Assembly: GCA_035430005.1 (NCBI GenBank)
Contig: DAOMFV010000004.1
Coordinates: forward strand, 1 to 64,000
Direction of reading: 5' to 3'
DNA length: 64,000 nt
From: JAEUIE01 sp035430005
GTDB taxonomy: Bacteria; Planctomycetota; Planctomycetia; Gemmatales; HRBIN36
Below are positions 26,237 to 35,467 of this stretch, in pieces (within the stretch, counting starts at the first letter, position 1; each line of letters opens with the position of its first letter). Made by a program: the position numbers and the translations under genes. The notes under the pieces were generated by a model. It did not search any database and was not told the origin of the DNA. It saw only the letters and a program-made list of their open reading frames with translations.

Positions 26237-28327
26237 CTACTCTCCCACAACCTTGATCTTCAACTTCCCCGGAGCGCTCTTGCGATCAACCAGAAGTGTC
26301 AGTTCCTGGCCTGGTTTGTACTTGCTCATGATGAGCATATAGGAATTTTCGCCGTCGTTCATACTGGAAATCTTCCTGCCGTTGATTTCCAAGATGCGAT
26401 CGCCTGATTTAAGACCGGCCTTCTGGGCCGGCTTGCCATCGGTTACACTATCGATCATCACACCAGGGCCTGGATCGTTGTAATCGAACATGATGCCCAT
26501 GCGGGGTACCTTGACCGGGGCAATTTCCTTGTCGCCATCGGTGGAGGCCTTGCCGGCATGGGGATCAGTTTTCTCTTCTTTCTTATCTCCCTTGGCCGGA
26601 GTCGGTGATTTCTCAGCCTTTACTGGAGGCGTATTGATCTTCTTATCAGCTTCGTTAAACGTTTTCCTGGCGGACTCTGCGCTGGGTTGGATGTTTGTCC
26701 CGGGTTTCTGGAATTCAGGCTTTGCCATCGTGGTCAAGCCTTCGAGGATATTCTGGCCCAGTTCTGCACACTGACGGATGCCTTTGATGTTTACCGTCTG
26801 CCACACATCAGTGGGACGATGATATTGGGGGTGCATACCAGTAAAGAAGAAGAGAACCGGAATTTGCCTCTTGTAGAACGAATAGTGATCGCTGGCTCCA
26901 AAGTAGGGGCTAGACAGCGGCTTGATGATCTCGACATTCAGATCAGCGTTGGCCTTATCTACGAGGGCTTCAAATTCTTTTGCCGAGCTGACGCCGACAA
27001 TTTCAAGTGGGTACTTCTTCTCACGGGCGCGCTTGATCCCTTCTTCGTCAAGGTTCTTGCCAAGCTTGTTTTCGTCAAAGCCAAGACGGCCGACCATGTC
27101 GAGGTTGAGCATGGAGGCGGTCTTAGCCCACGGGAACAGTGGGTTCTTGGTGTAGAAGTCAGACCCGATCAGGCCCCATTCTTCAGCCGAATACCATTGG
27201 AACACCACCCGTCGGCGGTTCTTAGTGGCGTTTGGGCCGCTCTGCAGATCCTGCCAGCGACGGGCAATCTCAAGGTTACAACACGAGCCGGACGCATTGT
27301 CGTCCGCCCCGTGATGGATTTCCTTGCTGTTAGCCAGCGAGCCGGTTTCACCACGACCAACGTGATCGTAGTGGGAACCAACATAGACAATCTCTTCAGC
27401 GAGATCGCCTGCACCGGGTACAGTGGCCATTACGTTCTTTATCTTGATGCCATCACGATTGATGTCTGCCTTCAGGCTGACGGTGACGTCTTTAAGCACA
27501 GCACTGCAAGGCTTCTGGCTCTCTACAATCGTTGCCTCGATGTCTTTGAGCGATTTCATCCCCGCTTTGCCGAGCATTTGGTCGATCACACTTCGCTTGA
27601 CATGAAAGACAGGAGGTGCTTCCTTCTTGGCACGGGTGCCGGCGAAGTTGAACCGTACCAGATCGTCCGAGTCCTTGCTGAGCGTTGCATCATTGACGAG
27701 GATGATCGCGCCAGCTTTCTTCTCAATAGCACGATTGATCTTGCTGGTCAGCGTGGACAAGTCTTCGGCAAACTTCTTTTCTGTCTTTTCATCCTGTTGT
27801 GGAGATTTACGAAGGATGATTACTACTTTGCCAGCAACATCCACACCTTCGTAGTCATCGTATCCAGGTTCATTATTGGTGATGCCAAATCCGGTAAAGA
27901 CAACGGCTGCATCTTTCAGAACACCGGCGTTGCCAGCTCCGAGCGTTTGCACCGTGGTCTTGGGGAACTCGATCGTATTGCCGGCGACGGTGAACTTTAC
28001 GTAGTTGTCGTTGCCCAATCGTGGGCCGGCGAGTTTGAAGTCATAGGGTTGGAAATAGGTGCCATCGACACCCGCAGGTTGTAGACCAGCTTTCTTGAGT
28101 TGGCCGGCAATATACTCAGCGGCCTTGTTGATCCCTTCGGTGGTGCTGCCACGCCCTTCCAGTTCATCACTGGTAAGATAATAAATGTCGCTCATGATCC
28201 GTGATTCGGATTCTAGCGGGTTGAAGAGCTTGGCATTACTGGTAACTGGAGTCTTGTCGGTGGCCCAGGCCAGTCCGGAAATGCTCGTTAGGAGCACAGC
28301 CAGAAGGAAGAAGTGTCGTCGCAACAT
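26237..28327 (-). CDS. Secreted M28 aminopeptidase-like protein with PA and PDZ domains
   Basis: The 696-residue protein starts with a signal peptide (cleavage near GLAWA-TD). A PA-like insert (about 140-300) follows, then the M28 zinc peptidase domain: GSHYDHVG (His/Asp ligand), HHGADDNASGSC (bridging Asp), WYSAEEWGLIGS (catalytic Glu pair), LNLDMVG (Asp) and ASDHYSF (last His). After a Pro/Lys-rich linker rich in EKSPTPAKGDKKEE, a C-terminal PDZ domain (about 605-690: VMIDSVTDGKPAQKAGLKSGDRILEING) ends the protein. It should be a periplasmic or surface aminopeptidase; the PDZ may recruit substrates or partners. All metal ligands appear intact. Confidence 0.93.
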   Translation of the reverse strand: MLRRHFFLLAVLLTSISGLAWATDKTPVTSNAKLFNPLESESRIMSDIYYLTSDELEGRGSTTEGINKAAEYIAGQLKKAGLQPAGVDGTYFQPYDFKLAGPRLGNDNYVKFTVAGNTIEFPKTTVQTLGAGNAGVLKDAAVVFTGFGITNNEPGYDDYEGVDVAGKVVIILRKSPQQDEKTEKKFAEDLSTLTSKINRAIEKKAGAIILVNDATLSKDSDDLVRFNFAGTRAKKEAPPVFHVKRSVIDQMLGKAGMKSLKDIEATIVESQKPCSAVLKDVTVSLKADINRDGIKIKNVMATVPGAGDLAEEIVYVGSHYDHVGRGETGSLANSKEIHHGADDNASGSCCNLEIARRWQDLQSGPNATKNRRRVVFQWYSAEEWGLIGSDFYTKNPLFPWAKTASMLNLDMVGRLGFDENKLGKNLDEEGIKRAREKKYPLEIVGVSSAKEFEALVDKANADLNVEIIKPLSSPYFGASDHYSFYKRQIPVLFFFTGMHPQYHRPTDVWQTVNIKGIRQCAELGQNILEGLTTMAKPEFQKPGTNIQPSAESARKTFNEADKKINTPPVKAEKSPTPAKGDKKEEKTDPHAGKASTDGDKEIAPVKVPRMGIMFDYNDPGPGVMIDSVTDGKPAQKAGLKSGDRILEINGRKISSMNDGENSYMLIMSKYKPGQELTLLVDRKSAPGKLKIKVVGE

Positions 28328-28548
28328 TGGGGGTAAATCTCCGCGGAATTATAGTGCAAGTCTATCTTAGATAATTGGGTCTAAAGGAAGTAGCGAGTAA
28401 CACAAATGTGCTTGAGAATGAGAAAATCGTCATGATTGAAGCTATCCCATGCCTTCTGGCCGGTGGGTAAATGTTGCATGAAGTTCAGCAAACAGATGGT
28501 TGCAAATGACAATAACAGCGGAGATACTGATGCCTGGAGGGTCTAATC

Positions 28549-29751
28549 ATGGCAAGAATGATAGCTTGCGGGGCGTGTCGTCAAACATTGACACTACCAG
28601 AAAAAGTAGGTGCAGGACAAAAGATTAAGTGCCCGGCTTGTGGAGCAATCATGCCAGTCTCAGGATCGGCACGACCGGTGGTATTGCCGGTACGGCAAGG
28701 AGTCGCTGGATCAACTCATACTGTCAGGTCAGTGCCAACGGACTCTTTAGGAAAGCCGCTGGTCAAGCAGTCCAGCGAACTCCGAACACCAACTCCGGCA
28801 CCTGTGGGTGACGGTAAGCTATCAACGCCAAAACCAAAGAAGAAAAAGAACAAGAAAAAGGAATTGACCGGCCTCGGAGCAGGCGTGAAATGGATGATCG
28901 GCGGTTTGACACTGTTTTGTGTCACTGGCATCGTCCTGATTCTGATCCTCATACCCTGGGGAAAGATATTCACAGGTTCGCCGGAAGCTGAAATCGTCGA
29001 TGTCTTCACAGCGGTCAATTCGATGGGGTACAACAACGTCGGCGTGAGGGTGATGAACTCGGATACCGCTGCCTACTGTATTCCCGGGCCAAGACAGATC
29101 ATGGTGGCCCGGAACAATCCTCAGGGCAAGTATCTTTTGCTGCATCTCAAAGTGCCTAACTCCGATGTGGACAAATTCTTTCAGGGAGCTCGCGGCCGCA
29201 TCTATCTAAGCAAAGGCCATATTCAAGTTGAAAGCAACGGAGTAACGAAGGATGCCGTCTACATACAGGACGACAATGTCGCTGCAGGTCATTTCCAAAT
29301 GAGTTATCAGCCTCCGCAGGGAGATGGCCCTAGCATCCCACTGAGGGATTACATTGGGCCTAAAAGCGATTCGACCGCCAAAAGCTGGACACACGACGGC
29401 TTGATCAAAGAGTACAACGACGATGTTACCTTCGAGGACAAGAACGGTATGCAGGTCAGGATTTCCATTGGCAGTGAACGGCAGGATGGAGGCGGTGGGA
29501 ATGTTCTGGAGCACCTGACAGGGAAAAAGATACTAGGCAACCAGCAGGGGCTGACGGGAAATGTCGGAGGCTATGTACACGTTGCCTGGAACGTAGATTC
29601 ATCCGGCTACATCGTCAGCGATGATTTGGAAGAGCCTAACGAAATCGCAACAAGTTGGAAGGTGAACTGTCTGGTTGAATTACCAGCCGGGGCAAAAGGC
29701 GAAGTGACGCTGAAGGTGCTGGGCAAGAGCCGGAAGCTGAAAATCAAATAG
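28549..29751 (+). CDS. Zinc-ribbon membrane protein (MJ0042-type) of unknown function
   Basis: The 400-residue product begins with a four-cysteine ribbon (C7, C10, then CPACG near 25-29; MIACGACRQTLTLPEK) of the kind found at the N-terminus of many planctomycete proteins. A low-complexity linker ends in a lysine cluster (KPKKKKNKKK, about 95-104) and precedes one transmembrane helix (about 115-140). The remaining 260 residues would be extracytoplasmic and contain no known motif (for example FFQGARGRIYLSKGHIQVESNG). The layout suggests a cytosolic zinc module linked to an outer sensor or binding domain. Hairpins follow the stop. Confidence 0.72.
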   Translation: MARMIACGACRQTLTLPEKVGAGQKIKCPACGAIMPVSGSARPVVLPVRQGVAGSTHTVRSVPTDSLGKPLVKQSSELRTPTPAPVGDGKLSTPKPKKKKNKKKELTGLGAGVKWMIGGLTLFCVTGIVLILILIPWGKIFTGSPEAEIVDVFTAVNSMGYNNVGVRVMNSDTAAYCIPGPRQIMVARNNPQGKYLLLHLKVPNSDVDKFFQGARGRIYLSKGHIQVESNGVTKDAVYIQDDNVAAGHFQMSYQPPQGDGPSIPLRDYIGPKSDSTAKSWTHDGLIKEYNDDVTFEDKNGMQVRISIGSERQDGGGGNVLEHLTGKKILGNQQGLTGNVGGYVHVAWNVDSSGYIVSDDLEEPNEIATSWKVNCLVELPAGAKGEVTLKVLGKSRKLKIK

Positions 29752-29770
29752 TACGATGAAAAACACACAC

Positions 29771-29833
29771 GGGACGGACGACTTGCGTCGACCGTCCCAT
29801 GCGAGGAGGAGCTGACCTCACACGAGGTCAGCT
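29771..29833. terminator. Two hairpins between convergent genes
   Basis: GGGACGG-n-CCGTCCC (29771-29798) and a perfect 10-bp stem AGCTGACCTC/GAGGTCAGCT (29810-29819 and 29824-29833) lie between the zinc-ribbon gene and the YTV gene. There is no T tract, so termination is likely but not certain. Confidence 0.5.
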
Positions 29834-29846
29834 ACAGAGGTTTGAA

Positions 29847-31715
29847 TTACTTGGCTGGGGCCGGCATCTGAGCAGCAGGAGCAGCATCCTTCGCCGGGGC
29901 AGCGGCTGGGGCTACGCTGCCGCCACAGCTGTTGCAGCTATTGCATTCAGAAGCGCAACCACAGTGACCACGACGTGAGAACAAGCTGGAGAGCCTGTCG
30001 CATAAGCTGGGCTTGCACGGTTTGCAGGCGTCAGCACAAGGGGCAGCCTTGGCACAACCGCAATTGCTGGCACAAGCCTTGCAAGGATCGACGCAAGCGG
30101 GCTGGCACACTTCAACGCGGCGGGCAACCTTTTTGCAGACATCAACGCAGGTCGTTACTGGAACTCGCTTGCAGACCTTGACAGGAACGCATTCGGTCAC
30201 ACAGTAAGGAACCTTCACAGTGCAGGTGCTGCATACTTGCTTGGGGACGCACACAGCGACAGTCTTGGTCACAGTCACAGGAACCGTCTTGCAGACCGTG
30301 TAAGGAACGCGAGTCGTGACTTGTTCCTGAACCATGCGGGTGACAGTGACGGGAACCTGGCGAGTCACTTGTTCCATACGGCGAGTCTGAACAGGAATCC
30401 GCTGAATGACAGTTTCAGTAACTGTACGGGGAACGTTCACGGTTTCAGTGCGGGTAACCCAGGCACCTTCCTGGAAGGTGGTGTTGCCGATAGCTTCGCC
30501 GCCGGTAGCAGGAGCACCAGCACCGTTGCCGCCGTTAGCAGCACCATTGCCGTTACCGCAGCCACCGATGACATTGCCATTGGCATCAAGGTACTTGCCG
30601 GACATATCGCTGGCATAAGTACGACCCTTGCTGTCAACCCAAGCACCCTTGGCGTTGCGGGTCACGTTCTTGTGTTCGACGATGTTCTCTGACACCATCT
30701 TGGTGACGGTATAAGGAACACGGCGGGTTTCAGTCACAGGAATGCTCTTCATCACCTTGGTAGGAACCTGTTTGGTAACGTTCTCAGTCACCATACGGGT
30801 CACCTGAACCTGCTCCTGAACGGTGCGGGTCTTGTTAACCGTGCGGGTTTCCATGTGATCAGGCTCTTTGCAAACCTGTAGCTTCACAGCGCCGCTCTTC
30901 TTGCAGGTTGCGCCGGTGCAGGGATCGGTGAAGCAAGATGGGTCTTCATGAACCAACTTGATATGGCTCTTGCCGGGAACGCAGACCGTTTCGCAAGTCG
31001 GTTCGCAGACCTTCTTGCAAACCGTCTTGGTTTCGCAAACAGGACGGCAGACCTTTTCGCAAACAGTCTTCGTGCCGCACTCTTCAACCTGGCGGCAGGT
31101 CGTGACCTGGCAATCCTTGTAGCAGGTCTCGCAGACCGGCTTGCAGACCGTGCGATGGCATTCCTTCACTTCACAGATCTGATGGCAGACCTGGAACTTC
31201 ACGCAACGGGTCTGAGGATCGTCGATCGTGCGGCAAACCACCTTGGCGCAGTCCTTATAGGTGGTTTCGCAGACCGGCTTGCATTCCGTGATCGTCTTCA
31301 TGACGGTTTCGCAGACCGGCTTGCAGACAGTCTTCACGCAATCCTTATAGCAGGTCTCTTGAACGACCTTGTTGCAGGTTTGTTCAACCTGACGATATTG
31401 TACTTCATTCACAGTCTTGGTCGTGGTGCGCTGCTCGTCCCGATAAGCGGTCCGGGTAACGTTGCGCATTTGCACTTCTTCCACCGTCTGGTAGGTGGTG
31501 TGCTGGCGTTTTTCAATGACGGTATCATAGACCGTCTCGTAGCGGGCGCTGTTGCCCAGTCGGAAATTGGCCAAACCGCTGAAGAGGCCTGAGCCTCCAC
31601 AGCCCGTGGTAACGTTTGATGAACCACAAGCTCCGCAGTCGCCAGCCCAGGCCATCGGGGCCAGGGTACACGCGACGACCGCAGACAGCAGAGGCGCTAT
31701 GAAGCGCTTAAACAT
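29847..31715 (-). CDS. YTV-type cysteine-rich cell-wall protein
   Basis: The 622-residue protein has a signal peptide (cleavage near MAWA-GD) and consists of short repeats rich in Tyr, Thr and Val with many cysteines: YETVYDTVIEKRQHTTYQTVEE at the start, VCKPVCET/CYKDC units (about 115-260), TRTV/RVPYTV units (about 290-350 and 410-480), a Gly/Asn-rich central hinge (GNGNGAANGGNGAGAPATGG, about 385-404) and a second Cys cluster at the C-terminus, ending in an Ala/Pro tail. This is the YTV repeat described in planctomycete wall proteins; the cysteines are believed to cross-link a proteinaceous wall. The Shine-Dalgarno AAGGAGG is optimal, as expected for an abundant protein. Confidence 0.92.
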   Translation of the reverse strand: MFKRFIAPLLSAVVACTLAPMAWAGDCGACGSSNVTTGCGGSGLFSGLANFRLGNSARYETVYDTVIEKRQHTTYQTVEEVQMRNVTRTAYRDEQRTTTKTVNEVQYRQVEQTCNKVVQETCYKDCVKTVCKPVCETVMKTITECKPVCETTYKDCAKVVCRTIDDPQTRCVKFQVCHQICEVKECHRTVCKPVCETCYKDCQVTTCRQVEECGTKTVCEKVCRPVCETKTVCKKVCEPTCETVCVPGKSHIKLVHEDPSCFTDPCTGATCKKSGAVKLQVCKEPDHMETRTVNKTRTVQEQVQVTRMVTENVTKQVPTKVMKSIPVTETRRVPYTVTKMVSENIVEHKNVTRNAKGAWVDSKGRTYASDMSGKYLDANGNVIGGCGNGNGAANGGNGAGAPATGGEAIGNTTFQEGAWVTRTETVNVPRTVTETVIQRIPVQTRRMEQVTRQVPVTVTRMVQEQVTTRVPYTVCKTVPVTVTKTVAVCVPKQVCSTCTVKVPYCVTECVPVKVCKRVPVTTCVDVCKKVARRVEVCQPACVDPCKACASNCGCAKAAPCADACKPCKPSLCDRLSSLFSRRGHCGCASECNSCNSCGGSVAPAAAPAKDAAPAAQMPAPAK

Positions 31716-32192
31716 GGACGGGAGCCTCCTTGCACTCCGAGGTGTTGAGCCGACCCTGCATCATGCTGTCGAGACTCAGAGTTCGTGCCGCAACTCTGGT
31801 TCGACTGGTGCCGAGGTACGATCCCGGATGTCCTGGATCGGCCCGTTACTATTCGCACTGACCATATCGTCTCCTCTGGTTCCTCCCATCGCCCCAGCCC
31901 TCCATGAATGCCACGACTCTCTCACGAATTCGTTCCAGAGATGCTTGACATGAGTACGAAGAGGAATGCGACTATGGTGCCGTGCAAACGCATCGTGGCG
32001 AGAGTGACGGTTGTAGGGGGAGGGGGATTGCAGGGGGCGAAGGGTGGGGCGGGATTCGATCAAGATAACTCGAACTGTTAGTTGCGAACGAAGAGAGGAG
32101 GGTTATTCTGGCCGCCTAGGCATACTTTAGACCAATTCCGTTGAATATATTAAGGCAACGAAATGACCTTGATATTAGATCTACCGGGCCAA
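31716..32192. other. Long upstream region of the YTV gene
   Basis: This stretch of 477 nt separates the YTV wall-protein gene from the S41 gene end. It should hold the wall-gene promoter and a long leader. I find no ORF with support and no clear terminator. A TTGACA near 31945 faces the plus strand and lacks a matching -10. Confidence 0.45.
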
Positions 32193-33794
32193 CTACTTGC
32201 TCAATATTTTCACTGCTGCCGCCATTACCGGATCGTTGCGGATGTCGTCCATCTTGGTGGGCTCAAGAGAATCGGCTGGTCGAGTGTCGTGTTCAAACCA
32301 CCAGGCACGGATTTGCCGGCGCATCTGGTTCGGGAGCACCACTTCTACATCGGGCCGAACACCCCAGTCGTCGTTGGAGGTGGCCCCAGGCATGCGGTGC
32401 AAGTTCTTCCCGCTGGGCCGCATGAAAACGCCCACTGTCAAGCGATATGAGTAACGTATGCCGTAAGCGTTCTCTCTCTCACGGCTGTTGTTCTGTTGGA
32501 TCGTCGATTTGCCTCGAGATCGCTGGCCGATGATCGTCGCCCGCTTATGATCCTGCAAGGCAGCTGCAATCAATTCCGCGGCACCAGAGGTATCAGGCCC
32601 AATGAGCACCGCCAGTGGCAAATCGAGGCAGTGGCTCGCTTCCTTGCCGGAACGATATTCCCTGCGCGGTTCCACTCGATTGACATCATCAGTTTCACTA
32701 TTGCGGTGGTTTGTCTTGGCAATCAATACGTCGCCGTTCAGAAAGAAGCCAGCCAGGTCTGCTGAATACTCGGGCACTCCGCTGGGGCAATCGCGCAGAT
32801 CGAGGATAAGCCCCTTGAGGCCATTTTCCTTCAACTGATAGACGATCTCCATGATGCGCTGTGGGGGCGTTTGAATAGTTCCCAATCGAAGGAGAGCAAT
32901 GCGGCGAGGGTAATCCACCCAGTAGTCCCACTCGCCCTCGCCAGTAGGTCGATACCCCAGGGTCATCGTTTCGCGATCAAACTCGCTGCCAATGATGACC
33001 AGTTCACTGTTATCAATGGTTTGACGGGGGGTGGCGACATCAATGGTCTTCTTGACCCCTTGGAGGTTGCGTATTGTCAGTGTTAACCCTTCTCGTTGGC
33101 GTGCCATGATCGTCATGGTGGCATTGACCTGAGCCGTCGGTGTGTTCGGAGCGATAGGCTGATGATTCTTACCGATCTCCAGCAGTTCATCGCCCGGTCG
33201 AAGGCCTTGTTTATGAGCTGGGCCATCGATGGTGACGTTGCGAACGAAGTAGCTGCCGCCCAGAGGTTTGTCTTCTAGGAACAAGCCGATGCCCACTCCC
33301 GATTCATAGGTGGCGCGTGTGGCAGGATCGACTTCGGAATAGTTCGAAAAGATATCGAGTGATCGGAAGACAGCATGCATGCTGGCATGTATGCCTCTTT
33401 CCCCCTGGATCAGTGGCATATCCCCTATTGCTTCCCGGGCCCGCTCGAGTTTCTCAGACAGTTTGTTTCCCGGAACAGTCTTGAAGTAAATATCTGGATC
33501 ACGCACCAGGGTATCAGGAGGAACAATACTGCCGGCACGATAAAGGCCCAACAGCGCTCGTCCCGCCAAGGCAGTCTCAGGGATGGCTTCAAAGTGATAG
33601 TCGGCGGAAATGGTCGTCAGAATCGGACCGATGACCTTGGCGTACTCTTCGACAGTCCGAGTTGTCGCTGCCCTCAATCTCGAGTCTTGTGGTGGACGGA
33701 CCTTGGGGTTCTTATCCTGAGCCAGTGGCTGAGAAAGCAGCACCAACATCGTCAACAACGACACAACCCCGGGGAGTACGCCAGCACGAACCAT
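32193..33794 (-). CDS. Secreted S41-family C-terminal-processing-type peptidase
   Basis: From ATG 33794 (AGGA 9 nt upstream) the product is 533 residues with a signal peptide (VVSLLTMLVLLSQPLAQ). It has a PDZ domain (about 160-235: GGSYFVRNVTIDGPAHKQGLRPGDELLEIG) and the S41 catalytic domain: LKGLILDLRDCPSGVPEYSADLAGFFL, then GPDTSGAAELIAAALQDH with the nucleophile Ser, and QRSRGKSTIQQ with the catalytic Lys. S41 proteases cleave C-terminal regions of exported proteins. A longer frame to 33893 lacks a signal peptide at its start. It lies downstream of the methyltransferase gene on the same strand. Confidence 0.9.
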   Translation of the reverse strand: MVRAGVLPGVVSLLTMLVLLSQPLAQDKNPKVRPPQDSRLRAATTRTVEEYAKVIGPILTTISADYHFEAIPETALAGRALLGLYRAGSIVPPDTLVRDPDIYFKTVPGNKLSEKLERAREAIGDMPLIQGERGIHASMHAVFRSLDIFSNYSEVDPATRATYESGVGIGLFLEDKPLGGSYFVRNVTIDGPAHKQGLRPGDELLEIGKNHQPIAPNTPTAQVNATMTIMARQREGLTLTIRNLQGVKKTIDVATPRQTIDNSELVIIGSEFDRETMTLGYRPTGEGEWDYWVDYPRRIALLRLGTIQTPPQRIMEIVYQLKENGLKGLILDLRDCPSGVPEYSADLAGFFLNGDVLIAKTNHRNSETDDVNRVEPRREYRSGKEASHCLDLPLAVLIGPDTSGAAELIAAALQDHKRATIIGQRSRGKSTIQQNNSRERENAYGIRYSYRLTVGVFMRPSGKNLHRMPGATSNDDWGVRPDVEVVLPNQMRRQIRAWWFEHDTRPADSLEPTKMDDIRNDPVMAAAVKILSK

Positions 33795-33895
33795 AGCAAC
33801 ATTCCTAGTGGTCTCTTTATCGTACATCATCCCACACTGTTCGAGAAGGCAGAAGTCGCATGGTTCCTCCCTTTGCGAAGAGGGGAGAAACACTA

Positions 33896-34549
33896 TTAAA
33901 ACTTCAGATGATGCACCACCGCCGGCGGCACATTTAGCATCACCTTGCGTGCATGCATCTGATGCTTCTTGATCTCACGAGCGAAGTGCCGATCAATCAG
34001 GCTCAGCCGTTGTCGCTCTTTGCCACGAACGAAAGGCCGTTTGATTTTCCGGATGGCGACATATTCAAAGAAGGCAAACGTCGCCCCGGGGGCAGCCAGG
34101 CGGTGAATGCTGTTCCAGATCTCGCGCACCAACTTGATGGGGAAATTGTTGAAGGGCAAACCGCTAATGATGTGCTGATAGACGTCATGCCCAGGCAACT
34201 GTTGCACCGGAGCGTGGAAAATGCGAAAACGTTCGGGCGGACTTTCGATGGAGGAAGGATTCAATACTCTGAATCGTTCACACAGCAGCTTGACGAAGTC
34301 GCCATTGATCTCAACGACATCGAACTGATCGCCATCTTTCAGGAAGGGGATGATCTGGGCTGTGACTGGGCCGGTGCCCCCACCGATTTCGAGGATACGG
34401 GCGGGGGCACGGTCGCCTTTCAGGTTCGCAGCAAGCTCTCTCCCCAGGTAGCTGCTGCTGGGCATAAGCGACCCGGTGTGGAAGAAGTCCTTACGGAATG
34501 CCTGCCACATCGCCATGCGCTCCGCGAGGAAGCCCATCTTGCCGCTCAT
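33896..34549 (-). CDS. Phospholipid N-methyltransferase-like (PmtA/rRNA-dimethylase fold) enzyme
   Basis: The 217-residue protein has a Rossmann methyltransferase core with ILEIGGGTGPVTAQI (about 52-66, SAM-binding), VVEINGDFVKLL (motif II Glu) and ISGLPFNNFP in motif IV position. Its start (FRKDFFHTGSLMPSSSYLGREL) closely resembles bacterial PmtA, which methylates phosphatidylethanolamine to give phosphatidylcholine. The related KsgA family has a different N-terminus. Substrate remains an inference. The gene overlaps the stop of the inositol-monophosphatase-family gene by 4 nt, so the two are translationally coupled. Confidence 0.8.
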   Translation of the reverse strand: MSGKMGFLAERMAMWQAFRKDFFHTGSLMPSSSYLGRELAANLKGDRAPARILEIGGGTGPVTAQIIPFLKDGDQFDVVEINGDFVKLLCERFRVLNPSSIESPPERFRIFHAPVQQLPGHDVYQHIISGLPFNNFPIKLVREIWNSIHRLAAPGATFAFFEYVAIRKIKRPFVRGKERQRLSLIDRHFAREIKKHQMHARKVMLNVPPAVVHHLKF

Positions 34550-35358
34550 GGCCGGCCTCCTGAGATGACAGCCTGTAGGCCACGCAACAGCTCGCCATGC
34601 AGTGCTCCATTGCTTGAGACAAAGACCGTTTCTTCTAACGGATCGTAAGTCGTGCCATCCACCTGACTTATGCGGCCGCCCGCTTCTTCAACCAGCACGA
34701 TCCCGGCTGCAATGTCCCACGGGCAAATCTGGAAGGCAAAGAAACCATCGAGACGACCTGCGGCGACGTAGGCAAGGTTGAGTGCCGACGAACCGGTACG
34801 CCGCATGCCCTGGCTTTCGTAGCCAAACCACTTCCAAGCTTCGATAACGTGCTCATTGCCCCGCAGATTGGCGGGGAAGCCGACAGCAATCAAGGCATCA
34901 CTCAACGAACCGGAGCGGGTACACTTCAATTGTACGCCACTTAACGTCGCCCCCTGCCCACGTACTGCGGAGAAGAGCTCATTCCGGCTCGGATCGTAGA
35001 TAACCCCCAGAACCACTTCGTGATTGACGACTAGTCCGATGGAGACGGCATAACAGGGGAAGTCATGAACGTAGTTCGTGGTGCCATCAAGCGGATCGAC
35101 GACCCAGAGGGGCTTCTGACTCTGTAGTAATACTTGCTTCTCAGCTAACGGTGTCTCTTCTCCGAGAAAGCTGTGGTCGGGAAAGGCAGTCATCAAGACT
35201 TCCTTGACTGCTTTCTGGGCAGCATGATCGGCATCGGTCACGAGATCAAACTTCCCCTTTTCCTTCACCGCAAACTTTCGCCGCCAGGCACGAAGTTGCT
35301 CCCCCCCGGCCCGGGCAGCTTGCTCAGCGATCGGCAACATATTCAGGTAATTGTGCAT
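34546..35358 (-). CDS. Inositol monophosphatase family protein
   Basis: The 270-residue protein has the lithium-sensitive phosphatase motifs: FLGEETP (Glu, metal 1, about 63-69), WVVDPLDGTTNYVH (about 85-98) and CPWDIAAGIVLVEEAGG (about 212-228). These bind Mg2+ and hydrolyse phosphomonoesters. Bacterial members act on inositol phosphate, PAP or glucose/fructose phosphates; the sequence does not decide. It is the first gene of a two-gene unit with a phospholipid-methyltransferase-like gene and is divergent from the dehydrogenase gene. Confidence 0.92.
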   Translation of the reverse strand: MHNYLNMLPIAEQAARAGGEQLRAWRRKFAVKEKGKFDLVTDADHAAQKAVKEVLMTAFPDHSFLGEETPLAEKQVLLQSQKPLWVVDPLDGTTNYVHDFPCYAVSIGLVVNHEVVLGVIYDPSRNELFSAVRGQGATLSGVQLKCTRSGSLSDALIAVGFPANLRGNEHVIEAWKWFGYESQGMRRTGSSALNLAYVAAGRLDGFFAFQICPWDIAAGIVLVEEAGGRISQVDGTTYDPLEETVFVSSNGALHGELLRGLQAVISGGRP

Positions 35359-35467
35359 GATGTCAGGATATAGACGAAGAGAAAGAGAGAACCCTCGCCC
35401 TGAAGGCTTTCCTCTGTTATGCTTTCCTCATCCCCAAGTGCATGGGGGCTTTGGCGGTGAGGTCTTT

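Noticed and set aside
26687..28084. 465-residue plus-strand open frame
   Set aside because: It lies entirely antisense to the M28 peptidase gene, which has signal peptide, motifs and domain order; the antisense frame has no recognisable motif or ribosome-binding site.
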